43,140 nt of DNA, taken from positions 1 through 43,140 of IMG/VR virus record IMGVR_UViG_3300035659_000038; one strand, given 5' to 3'. Of this stretch, positions 24,701 to 33,835 are shown in pieces. The notes under the pieces were generated by a model that searched no databases, was not told where the DNA came from, and saw only the letters and a list, made by a program, of their open reading frames with translations. The first letter of the stretch is position 1; every line of letters starts with the position of its first letter. This DNA comes from a virus. The position numbers and the translations under genes were made by a program.

Positions 24701-25735
24701 GATAGAAGATTAGCCGAAGAGGAAACCAATCCAGAAAAGAAGGCTGAATACTACCGGAAAATCGAGGAAATGGCTCGTACTTCCAAGGAGAAACAACTCG
24801 AAATAGAGAAAGAACGCTTCGACGCTGAACAGAAGTTATCTGAACAAGAGTTCGAAGCAAAAGCAGGATGGTCTCGAGATAAGGACCTTGTCCTTCTTGA
24901 ACAAGAACGAGCATTTATTGAAAAAGAAAAGGAGATGCGGCTTGCTGCTTTAGAAAGCCAAGCAGATAATGGTTTGATCTCTGAAAGCGACTATGCCAGT
25001 AAAAGAGAACAGATTGTCAGTACTTCTGAAACCAAGATTGCTGCCTTACGAGCGAAATCATTACAGATATGGCTAAGCAACTCAAAACAGACAGCAGATG
25101 CGTTAGCAGACGCATTCTCCAATCTTTATGAGGCGACTGGTAAGAAAATAAAAGCATTCTTCTATTTGATGAAGGCTGCGTCAATCGTATCAACAATCAT
25201 TAGTACTTATGAAGGTGCTCAAAAGGCATTCTCGTCATTGGCAGGTATTCCTCTTGTTGGACCTGCTCTTGGAGCGGCTGCTGCTGCTGTTGTGATTGCT
25301 GGAGGGTTGGCAAAGGTAGCAATCATCAGCTCACAAAATCTTGCTGAAGGTGGTGTGGTCGGAGGGACTTCACCCTCTACCACAGCAGATAACATTCCTG
25401 CCCACTTGACCGCTGGTGAGTATGTTCAGCCAGTAGGTAGTGTTCAATACTATGGACGAGGAGCAATGGAGGCAATCAGGACACGAGCGATTCCTCGACA
25501 AATGTTGGCAGGATTTGGAAATTATTCAAGATTAGGGGTGTCAAACTTTGCGTTAGGTGGGATGGTAGCAAATACATCGAAGCCAGAACCAAAGCAGCAG
25601 CCAATCAACATTGTCAATCTGGTTGATCCAAATACATATGACCAATACTTGAATAGCAAACCAGGACAACAGGCTGTGCTAAATGTACTATCTAAGAACG
25701 CTTACAAAGCAAAACTAATATTAGCAGGAGACTAA
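21734..25735 (+). CDS. Tape measure protein
   Basis: A 1333-residue protein, the longest of the tail block except the fibre. It is mostly alpha-helical with long charged coiled coils (about residues 860-1110), Ala/Gly-rich apolar segments near 135-150 and 1170-1200, and LEMLGFQRGVEYSIG in the TMP-like middle. Residues about 219-235 are a Thr/Pro/Gly linker (GTPPGSPA repeated). It sets tail length at about 0.15 nm per residue in known phages, predicting a tail near 200 nm. It overlaps the chaperone -1 frame. Confidence 0.93.
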   Translation: MPNDISQLLEILLSFDGSGALDQVDALIKGFTSLDTQTKNTDKTLSDLTKSLDSITGRTLPNLKKTFNDVVQSQKAFVDMEKTKISVLRDLEQQAQKTGAALKEALSITGTNLTASIRAASSALPAIVGGALGAAVGGAVGGGAGKAVAAPISVMPSPEDVSKSQAILDKLFGPRKVEVEVDKGKISEDISDAIQVGVAEGTNRLNQELNKLNLGTPTGTPPGSPAGTPPGSPAVKVGGFTPPEETQDSLEGGKKAGYEFTKGFVEAFNKVIPDVNSTIDFIARNASKLGSVSWLVDWNKQTLELAENYKGSYQEVQKLDSVILRASQDQSDYSVFLTKSTGETEYLVKDNKVLNQTLLDQLNTIIKINEFKSKAPLPTTPIVGENPIGFYPLGPGGKPPTEELATDQKTIEQLKKELKDLGNTGEKTGTELKMSFFGVGEAITALIPVITATSIAIVVNLPKIATLLKKGFVEAVSGISSLFKGIMKAGKVAGDYIANSFASVGSSIKAVLGRILSFFAPITALLSTTFSIYGIERFSKALLKLGSETEQTQKRLSLLFSSTEDGAKAFRDIYERAQQSGISIKDLTTATEEFALIIGKKGPEAVGQFVKAAADISAYTGLTMEQTTQSIQQMWESGAAAARQFKTHGVLEMLGFQRGVEYSIGETRKKLTEAFGEETLAPFTGAADKMKSSFEGLTNTLLGFWEEFEHAVLGSGVFDWIKAALGVLVDRVSGLKKDTKDWGDITSSVGEFIVNALEGVIKAGGYAIDLFRKLKETGYALQEVYAIIASKINKFFLGALESAKEAVKSLAELYNKVIYALTGDISKLINVNTLDETIKALNQKNQKYWDDTAKEAKKAMEALVRMPSAMGEATRILDDIRIKIVQNKLEQQKLNQVLSDQKAISDANKKAEDDRWASAKTAAQKYALVVEGLSGLARLREDTAALKAELATQQALKEEFFALGLQGVRAYYDNKLQLAQKEIDAESELDRRLAEEETNPEKKAEYYRKIEEMARTSKEKQLEIEKERFDAEQKLSEQEFEAKAGWSRDKDLVLLEQERAFIEKEKEMRLAALESQADNGLISESDYASKREQIVSTSETKIAALRAKSLQIWLSNSKQTADALADAFSNLYEATGKKIKAFFYLMKAASIVSTIISTYEGAQKAFSSLAGIPLVGPALGAAAAAVVIAGGLAKVAIISSQNLAEGGVVGGTSPSTTADNIPAHLTAGEYVQPVGSVQYYGRGAMEAIRTRAIPRQMLAGFGNYSRLGVSNFALGGMVANTSKPEPKQQPINIVNLVDPNTYDQYLNSKPGQQAVLNVLSKNAYKAKLILAGD
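22388..22435 (+). repeat. 24-bp direct repeat in the tape measure gene
   Basis: Two exact 24-base copies (22388-22411 and 22412-22435), each encoding GTPPGSPA, preceded by a partial copy. They form a flexible Pro/Thr/Ser linker between the N-terminal part and the body of the tape measure protein. Confidence 0.85.
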
Positions 25736-25736
25736 A

Positions 25737-27029
25737 GTGCCGAGTATCAATCAGTATTACACTTCAGGAACAATCCTAACTCCATTGGATGGTGGCGGTC
25801 TTCTTGAAACGATTAGACCTTTGATAAAAGGAACACAGGTCGTTCTCGAAACAATCGATAGTACGCCAGATGGGTTTATAACCTCATTTAGTGGAACATT
25901 GGCTAACTTTCCCTGTACTCCGAGAAGGCTGGTTATTACTTATACAATATCGGGGACACCTTACACCTGTTCTGACGATGGAATGGGCAACATCAGCGAC
26001 GATGGAACACCCTCCTACCTAACAAGTGGAACAATCGTTCATGCTGATGGCTCCTGGACACTTACCTTCAACACACCGCCAGATAATCTTTCCGATATTA
26101 CCGCTACCTATTGGTATGGGATACCAGGAAGAGACTGGGTTGAGTTAGTTTATAGAAACTCAAGAAATAGTGTTGGTAATGATGTTGCTCTAAATGATGG
26201 TGGGGCAGGACACGGATGGACACCTGGCAGCTGTAAAGAGGCAATCTTCCACAACACAGGACTTTCAGGAACAGAAGATGTTTATATTGGAATAAGAGAG
26301 TGGAAGGACGTTCCTAACAACGCTTATGGTTGGGATTTAAATGTTTATACTAACTACACACCTGCTCAACAATGGAACGCCAATAGTGCTCAACATGGAC
26401 ACTCTGCGTTCTCGGCAACATACAATCATTGGAGTGAGATGCCATTGTTGCCTCTTGCCAACTCAACAATGGGCTACTGGTTGTTTAGCAATAGACAGAG
26501 GATTATAGTTGGAGTAAGAGCAGCCTCAAGATATCAGGAGTGCTATCTTGGATTTATGCGTAGATATGGGACACCAACACAATATTCCTGTCCAGGTGTT
26601 GCCAAGGGCACCCATTACGGAGACATCAACTATACTAATGTCAATTGTAAGATGATTGCGAATGTCGGGACATCGAGTGGCTACAGCCTTTTAGGTATAA
26701 GACCAGATAATACCTACTTTGATTTATCAGGCTCGCATGATATGATTATGCCTCCTCGATATAACTTCGACGCTACACCAGGGATTATAGCACCAACAGC
26801 GACATTAAATAGAACGCCAATGACACCAGTTTATATAGCAGAACTTGGCACTGCCAATGTCCTTTATGGAGATTTGGATGGAGTCAAGTTAGCATTTAGT
26901 AATGGTATAACAGCAGAAGATGTAATGACTGCCGATAGCATCAAGCACATTATATTCCCTGACCCAAATCTAAATAACTATTACGACTGGATTGCGATTG
27001 AACAAGAATATCAAACTACTACTTCATAA
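25737..27029 (+). CDS. Tail-associated structural protein ending in TTTS
   Basis: A 430-residue protein with a GTG start (AGGAG six bases upstream). It is beta-rich and Tyr/Trp/Asn-rich, with EDVYIGIREWKDVPNNAYGW and YWLFSNRQRIIVGVRAASRY then YLGFMRRYGTPTQY, a pattern I recall from phage structural proteins of unknown role. The last residues are EYQTTTS. It follows the tape measure, where distal tail proteins are encoded. No enzymatic motif. Confidence 0.65.
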   Translation: MPSINQYYTSGTILTPLDGGGLLETIRPLIKGTQVVLETIDSTPDGFITSFSGTLANFPCTPRRLVITYTISGTPYTCSDDGMGNISDDGTPSYLTSGTIVHADGSWTLTFNTPPDNLSDITATYWYGIPGRDWVELVYRNSRNSVGNDVALNDGGAGHGWTPGSCKEAIFHNTGLSGTEDVYIGIREWKDVPNNAYGWDLNVYTNYTPAQQWNANSAQHGHSAFSATYNHWSEMPLLPLANSTMGYWLFSNRQRIIVGVRAASRYQECYLGFMRRYGTPTQYSCPGVAKGTHYGDINYTNVNCKMIANVGTSSGYSLLGIRPDNTYFDLSGSHDMIMPPRYNFDATPGIIAPTATLNRTPMTPVYIAELGTANVLYGDLDGVKLAFSNGITAEDVMTADSIKHIIFPDPNLNNYYDWIAIEQEYQTTTS

Positions 27030-27038
27030 GGATAACCT

Positions 27039-28064
27039 ATGACTTTCAGCGATCTCCCAGTATTGACAACAGCCACATATACAAACCTTGCTGGAGGCAC
27101 AGAGTACATTCGAAGGCTAAGGAACTTCTTCTCGACCTTGGGATGGACAGAGAATGAATGGCATGACAATAATGTGGTCTGGAAAACCCTTACCCCATTT
27201 GGCTGGATAGCAGGAAGCGAAAGTTTCCTTGATGTCAGCACAACAGGATATGGAGCACAGGCAATACGCTTCAACTTTAGAATGGAACTCTCTGATGCCA
27301 CAAGGCACAAGTTGTGGATTGCTCCCGTTGATCCAGTGGTTCCCAACTACTCTCTTCAAGCAACTCGACCTTGTGCCCAGACCAGTCCTCACCATGTGTG
27401 GCAAGCCCCTGGTTACTTTCATGGAACTAATATGCCAGCAGGAACTATTCCACAGGTATGGTTCTTTGGAAATGCTCACTTCTTGGCATCGGTTATTCAA
27501 TGTACAACGGGCACAAACATAATCTGGGGACTTGGAAGCCCAACCCTGGTCGATGAGTACCAGTCAAGAACCGATCTCTGGTTTCAGTGGTTGCCACAAG
27601 TAATAGGCGACCCAATGATCTCTAGTCAGTATTGGGATAATATGCTCTCCAATCCAACTGCCTGGTGGAATGGATTCTCTTATCCATTTTTGGATAACCC
27701 TGCGAGTGGAGCAGCTTATGCTTATGTTGAGTCTGCTGTAAGAGATCAAACAAACTATTATTATTATACTAATGCTTGCCAAGGGCAGAATGCTCTTACA
27801 ATAACTGGTGGTAAGTTTGACAACCTCAATCAAATCGCATTGTTCAATAGTTTCTCCAATCAAAGACCTGGAATCATTCCAAGCATCTATATCAAGAAGG
27901 TATCAACACAGCAGTGGAGCAGAGTTGGTATGCTTCCCTTGGCTTATGTAAGATCGTCAGGAATAGCGATAGGAGACGAACTCGATTATGGAGGTCAAAC
28001 CTATATTGCTTTCCCAAATCGTTATTCTACTGATACAACAGGGGTTATATTCAGGGTCAGCTAA
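27039..28064 (+). CDS. Tail-associated structural protein, unknown role
   Basis: A 341-residue protein starting with AAGGAT upstream. It is rich in Trp, Tyr, Asn and Pro (PCAQTSPHHVWQAPGYFHGT, DLWFQWLPQVIGDP) with no catalytic motif. The early FFSTLGWTENEWHD resembles a motif shared by phage virion proteins. Overlaps the next ATG by one base. Probably part of the distal tail. Confidence 0.6.
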   Translation: MTFSDLPVLTTATYTNLAGGTEYIRRLRNFFSTLGWTENEWHDNNVVWKTLTPFGWIAGSESFLDVSTTGYGAQAIRFNFRMELSDATRHKLWIAPVDPVVPNYSLQATRPCAQTSPHHVWQAPGYFHGTNMPAGTIPQVWFFGNAHFLASVIQCTTGTNIIWGLGSPTLVDEYQSRTDLWFQWLPQVIGDPMISSQYWDNMLSNPTAWWNGFSYPFLDNPASGAAYAYVESAVRDQTNYYYYTNACQGQNALTITGGKFDNLNQIALFNSFSNQRPGIIPSIYIKKVSTQQWSRVGMLPLAYVRSSGIAIGDELDYGGQTYIAFPNRYSTDTTGVIFRVS

Positions 28065-29134
28065 TGGTTATAAAGCAGGGTATTCTCAATAACAATAACA
28101 CATTTAGCCTCGTGGCACCAAATATGCTATCAACACCTATCAATAAGCAGACTCTCGATTTAGGTATGACCGAGACAGAGTTCAAGCAAGGGTTAGGGGA
28201 ACTTGGACCATACCTTTATGAGCATCTTGATAGTTCGCAACATTACGATGGTATTTATGTTGGTTATCCAGAGGGATTGCTTTACAACAGAATCTGGGTA
28301 AGACCACGTGAGGTTGATGGTGGGTTTATTATTGCCGATGCCAACTTTCCGATATCACTTTGGAATGCTTATCAATATAGTTTCGTGTCAATGACCGATG
28401 TTCAGGTTGAGAATCAACCAGGGACAACGCTAACCTATCCACACTTACCATTCTTGTTCGGTCCAATGGGTGAGTTATCAGTTGTGCTAACAATCCTCAA
28501 GTTTGGACCCTCTCTACAAAGCACCCAATGGAAGCTAACAATAGCGGGTGTTGAATATGTAATAGACGTGTTTGGGCTTCGAACGCTTGGATTGCCTGAT
28601 ATTCATAACTGGGTTGAAAATCATACAATGATATATAAATTTGAGACACTTATATATCAATCGGCTACACTGAAGGAGCAACGAAGACCTTTACAACTCG
28701 AGCCGACAAGAGCAACAAAGATTGGTTTCCTTGTTCAAAGAGTTTCGTCAGAGATCTTCTTCAATAGATTGAACTATGGGCACGACAAGGTGTTTTCTGT
28801 CCCAGTTTATAACGAGCCAATCGTGGCAACTTCTATTCCACAAGGTGGAAGCACCCTGACTTTGACAACCGATACAACCGACTTGTACGACTTGAATAAC
28901 TTTGCCGATTATGTTTGCCTCATTCAGGCAGAAGATAACTTGATTGAAGTGCTTCAAATCGATTCTATCAGTCAATACTCAATAACAACCACAGGGAATG
29001 TTGTATCACTATTTACTCCAGAAAAAACGACGATTTTCCCAGTTTTTTGGGGTGTTCTAACTAACCTTGAGATCGAACATGCTACAAGTGTGGTAGATAG
29101 AATATCAACAGAGTTTCAGGAGTACAAGGCATAA
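28064..29134 (+). CDS. Tail tip protein, first of the tip module
   Basis: A 356-residue beta-rich protein. The region LIYQSATLKEQRRPLQLEPT resembles the 'S...EQRR.LR..PR' segment found in tail tip proteins that precede DUF2163-type genes. The C-terminal half (SIPQGGSTLTLTTDTTDL) contains Ser/Thr strands. One-base overlaps on both sides (TAATG) show tight coupling with the rest of the tip operon. Confidence 0.65.
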   Translation: MVIKQGILNNNNTFSLVAPNMLSTPINKQTLDLGMTETEFKQGLGELGPYLYEHLDSSQHYDGIYVGYPEGLLYNRIWVRPREVDGGFIIADANFPISLWNAYQYSFVSMTDVQVENQPGTTLTYPHLPFLFGPMGELSVVLTILKFGPSLQSTQWKLTIAGVEYVIDVFGLRTLGLPDIHNWVENHTMIYKFETLIYQSATLKEQRRPLQLEPTRATKIGFLVQRVSSEIFFNRLNYGHDKVFSVPVYNEPIVATSIPQGGSTLTLTTDTTDLYDLNNFADYVCLIQAEDNLIEVLQIDSISQYSITTTGNVVSLFTPEKTTIFPVFWGVLTNLEIEHATSVVDRISTEFQEYKA

Positions 29135-29775
29135 TGGACAATCTTCAAGACCTTGCTTCACAGCCATTGTTTTCATTTGCCTTTGATTGGAGTACACAGC
29201 CAAAGACAACTTCGACTATGCTTCGTAGGTGGTTCTTTTATCCAGGGACAGCACAGAAGTTATACAGCCTTAATCCAATAGGGGCAATCAACGTTAACGG
29301 AAGTCTTACATTCTTTACACACGCAGAGTTGAACCTGTTTCTGGATTTTATGAGAGCAAGAAGAGGTAGAGTAGAAAGGTTTTGGATAAGACACCCAAAG
29401 CAAACATTTACACTAAAGACAACAGCGGGAACAGGTACGCTTGTTTTGGTTTGTCAAAGAAATGACTTTCAACTCCCATGGCAAGGCTATGAACGAGTCT
29501 ATATAACGATGAACAATGGAGATACAATAACACAAAAGATTACAGGTGTTTATGATAACATCCTTGGTGATCAGTTAGAAATAACTCTACAACATCCTTT
29601 AGATAGAGATGTATTTGTTGATACCCTATTTACGACAAGAAACTATAACTCGATTGGAAGATTGCTGTTAGTTCGATTTGAAAGTGATGAGTTTGAGATA
29701 AAGAGTATAACAGAAGGAATATCTCAAGTTGATATCCAAGTGGTCGAACTAATCAAGGATTATGGAGATCTATAA
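29134..29775 (+). CDS. Distal tail / DUF2460-like tip protein
   Basis: A 213-residue protein. FLDFMRARRGRVERFWIRHP is the pattern 'f..f...r.GR...Fwi..p' of tip proteins that hold the tail tube end, comparable to the DUF2460 protein of gene transfer agents. It lies directly before a DUF2163-like gene, matching that order. The DUF number is given by comparison of pattern and context only. Confidence 0.6.
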   Translation: MDNLQDLASQPLFSFAFDWSTQPKTTSTMLRRWFFYPGTAQKLYSLNPIGAINVNGSLTFFTHAELNLFLDFMRARRGRVERFWIRHPKQTFTLKTTAGTGTLVLVCQRNDFQLPWQGYERVYITMNNGDTITQKITGVYDNILGDQLEITLQHPLDRDVFVDTLFTTRNYNSIGRLLLVRFESDEFEIKSITEGISQVDIQVVELIKDYGDL

Positions 29776-30581
29776 TGACACTTGCGACAAATATGGAAGA
29801 TACTCAACAACTTCAAATGCCCGAGTTCTACCAACTTTCGTGTGGGTCAAGACACGAGTACTGGACTTCGGGAAAGGAAACACTATTCTGGGGTGCTCAT
29901 GATTGGATTGCGGCACCAATAAAAAGGACCACGCTTTCAAGAGATAACGACTTTGGAACAATCAGTATAACAATCACTACATTCATTACTGATCTACTTG
30001 GTTCGTTTATTGCGAATAATCCGATTGAGCCTTGTGTTATCACTATTTATAGAGCTTTAGAAACTGATCTTACTGACCTGGCAACAATATTTAGTGGGGT
30101 GGTAAAGGATATTAGTGTCAAGGATAGACAAATCCAGGTAAGATGTGAAGCACAAGCACAATACCTAAAGAAGAAGCTGCCGAAGTTTATCTATCAATCG
30201 TTTTGTAATCATACTCTATTTGATACCGGTTGTCAGGCAAACCCTAACCTATTCAAAGTGAGTGATCTGGTCTCACTTGTTAGTGGAGCAGACATTATTG
30301 TTCCTGCTGCTGCTACAAAACCAGATGGCTATTTTATTCAAGGAAAGGTTGTTGCTGACCAAGATATCAGGCTTATACTCAACCATGTTGGCTCAACATT
30401 GACTCTACAAATACCCTTTGATAGTAGAGTGGGACCAGGAACTTCTGTTGTTGTATATGCTGGATGTGATAAGGACCCAGCAACCTGTATAGGGAAGTTC
30501 AATAACTTTGATCACTTCTTTGGTTTCCCTTATATTCCTAACAAGAATCCTGTGATCGATGGATTCAAGGTAAATGTGTAA
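29775..30581 (+). CDS. DUF2163 (BR0599-like) tail tip protein
   Basis: A 268-residue protein. The middle NHTLFDTGCQANPNLFKVSD and the C-terminal YAGCDKDPATCIGKFNNFDH then FFGFPYIPNKNP match the Cys-containing signatures of this family (C..l.D..C and gCd....tC..kF.N...F.GfP..P). Family members form the hub-adjacent ring in GTA-like and other siphophage tails and may bind an iron-sulfur centre or metal through the four Cys. Confidence 0.82.
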   Translation: MTLATNMEDTQQLQMPEFYQLSCGSRHEYWTSGKETLFWGAHDWIAAPIKRTTLSRDNDFGTISITITTFITDLLGSFIANNPIEPCVITIYRALETDLTDLATIFSGVVKDISVKDRQIQVRCEAQAQYLKKKLPKFIYQSFCNHTLFDTGCQANPNLFKVSDLVSLVSGADIIVPAAATKPDGYFIQGKVVADQDIRLILNHVGSTLTLQIPFDSRVGPGTSVVVYAGCDKDPATCIGKFNNFDHFFGFPYIPNKNPVIDGFKVNV

Positions 30582-31069
30582 TGTACTACTTCGAAAACGA
30601 GCAACATTGGCAAGATTACAAGGTAGTCCTAACCTCTTGGATTGGGACACCATATAAACATTGTACTTGTGTCAAGCAGCGTGGTGCTGATTGTACATTG
30701 TTCATAGCTGCTGCCCTTGTGGAGGTCGGTGTATTCACTTCTATGCCGAAGTTTGAATATTATCCGAAAGATTGGTTTCTTCACACAGATAACCAAATAC
30801 TTTTAGAATCAGTCAAGTATCATACGGAAAACTTGTTGAGTTCTAACTGCGAGTTTGTGGAACTCCCCTTGGATACACCACTTATGAGAGGCGATATGAT
30901 TCTTTTTACAACAAGAAACCCAGAAATACCTAATCATTCAGGAGTTTATTGGGACGATCAAGAGCAGTTTATTCATTGTACCCCTTGGAAGGGTGTCTCA
31001 ATGAGGCACCTACAATCTGGGTACTTCGAGTCAAGAGTACATAACATATTTAGAGTAGAGGAAGTATAA
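30581..31069 (+). CDS. NlpC/P60 family tail peptidase
   Basis: A 162-residue protein. The catalytic Cys is C38 in RGADCTLFIAAAL, after GTPYKHCTC; the catalytic His is H119 in NHSGVYW and the third polar residue is H132 in FIHC. RGDMILF before the His is also typical. These enzymes cut peptidoglycan stem peptides and help DNA entry. Two extra Cys near 28-30 are unusual. The gene lies between the DUF2163 and hub genes, as in gene transfer agents. Confidence 0.88.
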   Translation: MYYFENEQHWQDYKVVLTSWIGTPYKHCTCVKQRGADCTLFIAAALVEVGVFTSMPKFEYYPKDWFLHTDNQILLESVKYHTENLLSSNCEFVELPLDTPLMRGDMILFTTRNPEIPNHSGVYWDDQEQFIHCTPWKGVSMRHLQSGYFESRVHNIFRVEEV

Positions 31070-33348
31070 TGGGAGTTGAAACAATAATAGGATTAGCAGT
31101 TGCGGCTGTTGTCCTTGCTGTAATAGGAGTAGTGGTTGCCACAACCAAGCGTTCTTTACAAACTGACAAGATGGCACCTCTTGGAGCAGACCAGTTCCAG
31201 ATTACTCAAAATGCTGAAGGTGAAGCAGTTCCAATAATCTATGGGACCAATAAGATTGTTTCAAATATCCTTTGGTGGGGCAATCTACGATCAGAAGAGG
31301 TAAAAGAAAAGGTTCAAGGTGGTAAGGGTGGAGGAGGAAGTCAATCAACTACAACTGGTTATAACTACTACATGGACATCTGGCATGGTCTTTGTATGGG
31401 ACCAGGAGTTAGCCTATTAGCAGTTCTTGTCAATAACGATTACACAATCGACCTTGCGAAAGCACTTGGGACTTACACACTAAATCCAGGTAGTAGTTCA
31501 TTTTATCCAACTGAACCAGGTCCTTATGCTAACAAGTTAGCAGGAATGGCACACCTATTTCTTGATGGCTATTTTGCTGGGTTCAATACTAACTCAATAC
31601 CAAATCTGAACTTCATAGTTCAAAGAACGATTACTTCTCCAATAACTGGTGCCAATATGTCAAATGGTACCAATCCAGCAGCAATCGTTTATGACCTTCT
31701 AATACAATCTGGTGTAGAGGTTGGACAGATAAATCTCACCTCCTTCCAAACTGCTGCTGACTACTGGACCTCAAAGGGATATGGTCTCAATCTTGTACTA
31801 AATCAACAAAGTGATGTTCAAGATCTAATAGCAAAGATCTTTACCTATGTTGATGGAGCAATGGAGCAGGGTCCTGATGGAAAGATTTATCTAAAAGCAT
31901 ATCGAACAACTGACTTATCAGTAGCTACACTAACTACCGACGATTATAAAGACTTCACATTTATTAGAAAGAGTTGGGACAGCACATATAATGACTTTAG
32001 GGCAAACTTTATTGATGATACTCAACAATATACACAAAGAACGATTACAAAAGATAATCAAGCTTCGATTAGTCTTATTGGACATAAAATCCAGAAAACA
32101 ATAGATTTATCAGCATTTAGAGATATTCTAACCGCGTCTAAAAGACTAACCGAGATTATGAACATTTACTCCTATCCAGAGGCACAAGTACAATGCGTAG
32201 TCGGAATAAAATATCTTTCTTTGAGGGTTGGCGACATTGTGTCAGTCAGCAACACCGAATATGGTATCAGCAATGCGAGCTTCAGAGTAATCAATGTTGA
32301 TGAAGATGATGTTGATAATAATAGTGTAAGGCTTGTATTAGCACAACAACTCGAAACACTATTCGATGATACATTCGAGGTAGCAGGTGGGACCTCATGG
32401 ACACCACCAGACCTTGACCCTGTTCCACTTGCTTATCAGAAGATTTATGAAATACCAGCAAGTGGTCAGTTTGGAAATACGCCAATGTGGTGGTGCTTTG
32501 GGGCAAGAGTCGGTCAAGAAGATGGGTTTGCCATTCTAAAGTCGATCAATGGTGTTGATTGGTCTCAAATAGGAACATCGACAACATTTGCTGTAAGGGG
32601 AACCCTGAATACCACCTACCCAGCAACCACTTATACAATAGACGACGAAACAGGAATAGTATTTACTCCTTACAGATTAGATGGAGACTGGGACAACCTA
32701 AGCAGAGCCAACTTATTTGGAACCAATCGATTTGCTCTGATTGGAGACGAAATAGTCTCATTCCAAAGTGTTATTCCTTTTGGTCCTACCTCTTATAAGT
32801 TGCTTGGAGTGATCAGAGGAGTACTAAACACAACCATTGCCTCACATTCAGGAGGTGCTGAAATATGGTTGAGCCACTTTGCTGCTGACGATGGAGTTAT
32901 AGGTGCTTTCCATAACAGCACATTCTATGTCAAGTTCGTTCCATTCTATGGAAGTAAGATAGTATCAGAAGTAAGTTGTACTCCTTTGACAGGGTATTAC
33001 ACAGGGAAGGAACTCTATTCTTGGGCACCAGCAAGACTGGTCGCAACAAGAACAGGAGTCAATATAAGTGTAAAGGTTTATCCGACTAATAGAATCATTG
33101 ACAAGGGGGCAGGATTTACAGCAGTCCAACAAGATTGGTGGAATGGAGCCTGGACCTATGAATATGACACCCATCAGTATTATACATCTTATAGTGGGAC
33201 AATAATTCAAGTAGCACCAGCCTCTACACCTCTTACAATATCACATGCTGGAGCATTTACATTATATGTTAGATCAATGTTCCACGGATTTACAAGCGAA
33301 TACCTACCTGTTTCTATCGGAGCAGGTGATGGTGTTTATTATGGATAA
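31069..33348 (+). CDS. Central tail hub / baseplate protein
   Basis: A 759-residue protein. It begins with a hydrophobic stretch (IIGLAVAAVVLAVIGVVVAT, residues 4-25) and then the conserved EAVPIIYGTNKIVSNILWWG of tail-hub proteins. The middle includes LNLVLNQQSDVQDLIAKIFT then YVDGAMEQGPDGKIYL, typical for the hub segment, and YLSLRVGDIVSVSN as the beta-barrel region. The end carries fibronectin-like beta text. It is the docking site for fibres and the point where DNA exits. Confidence 0.83.
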   Translation: MGVETIIGLAVAAVVLAVIGVVVATTKRSLQTDKMAPLGADQFQITQNAEGEAVPIIYGTNKIVSNILWWGNLRSEEVKEKVQGGKGGGGSQSTTTGYNYYMDIWHGLCMGPGVSLLAVLVNNDYTIDLAKALGTYTLNPGSSSFYPTEPGPYANKLAGMAHLFLDGYFAGFNTNSIPNLNFIVQRTITSPITGANMSNGTNPAAIVYDLLIQSGVEVGQINLTSFQTAADYWTSKGYGLNLVLNQQSDVQDLIAKIFTYVDGAMEQGPDGKIYLKAYRTTDLSVATLTTDDYKDFTFIRKSWDSTYNDFRANFIDDTQQYTQRTITKDNQASISLIGHKIQKTIDLSAFRDILTASKRLTEIMNIYSYPEAQVQCVVGIKYLSLRVGDIVSVSNTEYGISNASFRVINVDEDDVDNNSVRLVLAQQLETLFDDTFEVAGGTSWTPPDLDPVPLAYQKIYEIPASGQFGNTPMWWCFGARVGQEDGFAILKSINGVDWSQIGTSTTFAVRGTLNTTYPATTYTIDDETGIVFTPYRLDGDWDNLSRANLFGTNRFALIGDEIVSFQSVIPFGPTSYKLLGVIRGVLNTTIASHSGGAEIWLSHFAADDGVIGAFHNSTFYVKFVPFYGSKIVSEVSCTPLTGYYTGKELYSWAPARLVATRTGVNISVKVYPTNRIIDKGAGFTAVQQDWWNGAWTYEYDTHQYYTSYSGTIIQVAPASTPLTISHAGAFTLYVRSMFHGFTSEYLPVSIGAGDGVYYG

Positions 33349-33351
33349 TAT

Positions 33352-33585
33352 ATGAAGTTATCACCGACTCAACTCGAAAAGGTTCGTTATAGTGCTGAAG
33401 GCTGGACGAAGATACTCAACTTCAACTTTCAGCTAATGAACGATAGCCTGCTTTATGTAAATGCTCTACAAGATGTTAGTATTGTTGGACTGGCAGATAA
33501 GCAAGTGCTCAAATACTCAACAGGAGATAGTAAGTGGCACAACGTCAGTAGCGGTTTTCTAACTTCAACAACCACCACCTCTTAA
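33352..33585 (+). CDS. Small tail-associated protein, repeat family copy 1, TTTTS end
   Basis: A 77-residue protein. It shares with the next two genes a common layout: a short helix with GW-x-x-I-x-N, then LLYVNALQDVSIVGLADKQV, then LKYSTGDSKWHNVS. The latter half matches the 'L.DV...gl.dgqvL.w....kW' repeats of phage virion proteins. It ends LTSTTTTS. Likely a small fibre-base or tip component. Confidence 0.65.
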   Translation: MKLSPTQLEKVRYSAEGWTKILNFNFQLMNDSLLYVNALQDVSIVGLADKQVLKYSTGDSKWHNVSSGFLTSTTTTS

Positions 33586-33631
33586 CAAAGTAAGTGTCGG
33601 TAAAAATCACGAGATTTATGAAGGATATTGT

Positions 33632-33835
33632 ATGACCCAACTCACATCTGGATTAGAAACAGCAGATTATGGGACACCTGGTTGGAACACCATCTATAAT
33701 AAAGATATGGAACTGATCAATGCGGTTCTTCTAAAGCTGTTGGCATTACGAGATGTGGTATCAACATCACCCTCCAATAATAGTGTCCCGACTTGGAGCT
33801 CGGCTTTGGTCAAGTTTGAACACAGGATCTACTGA
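33632..33835 (+). CDS. Small tail-associated protein, repeat family copy 2
   Basis: A 67-residue protein with GAAGGAT upstream. PGWNTIYNKDMELINAVLLK then LLALRDVVSTSPSNNSVPTW repeats the layout of copy 1. It lacks the full C-terminal KW strand and TTTS end. Stop and next start overlap (TGATG). Confidence 0.6.
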   Translation: MTQLTSGLETADYGTPGWNTIYNKDMELINAVLLKLLALRDVVSTSPSNNSVPTWSSALVKFEHRIY

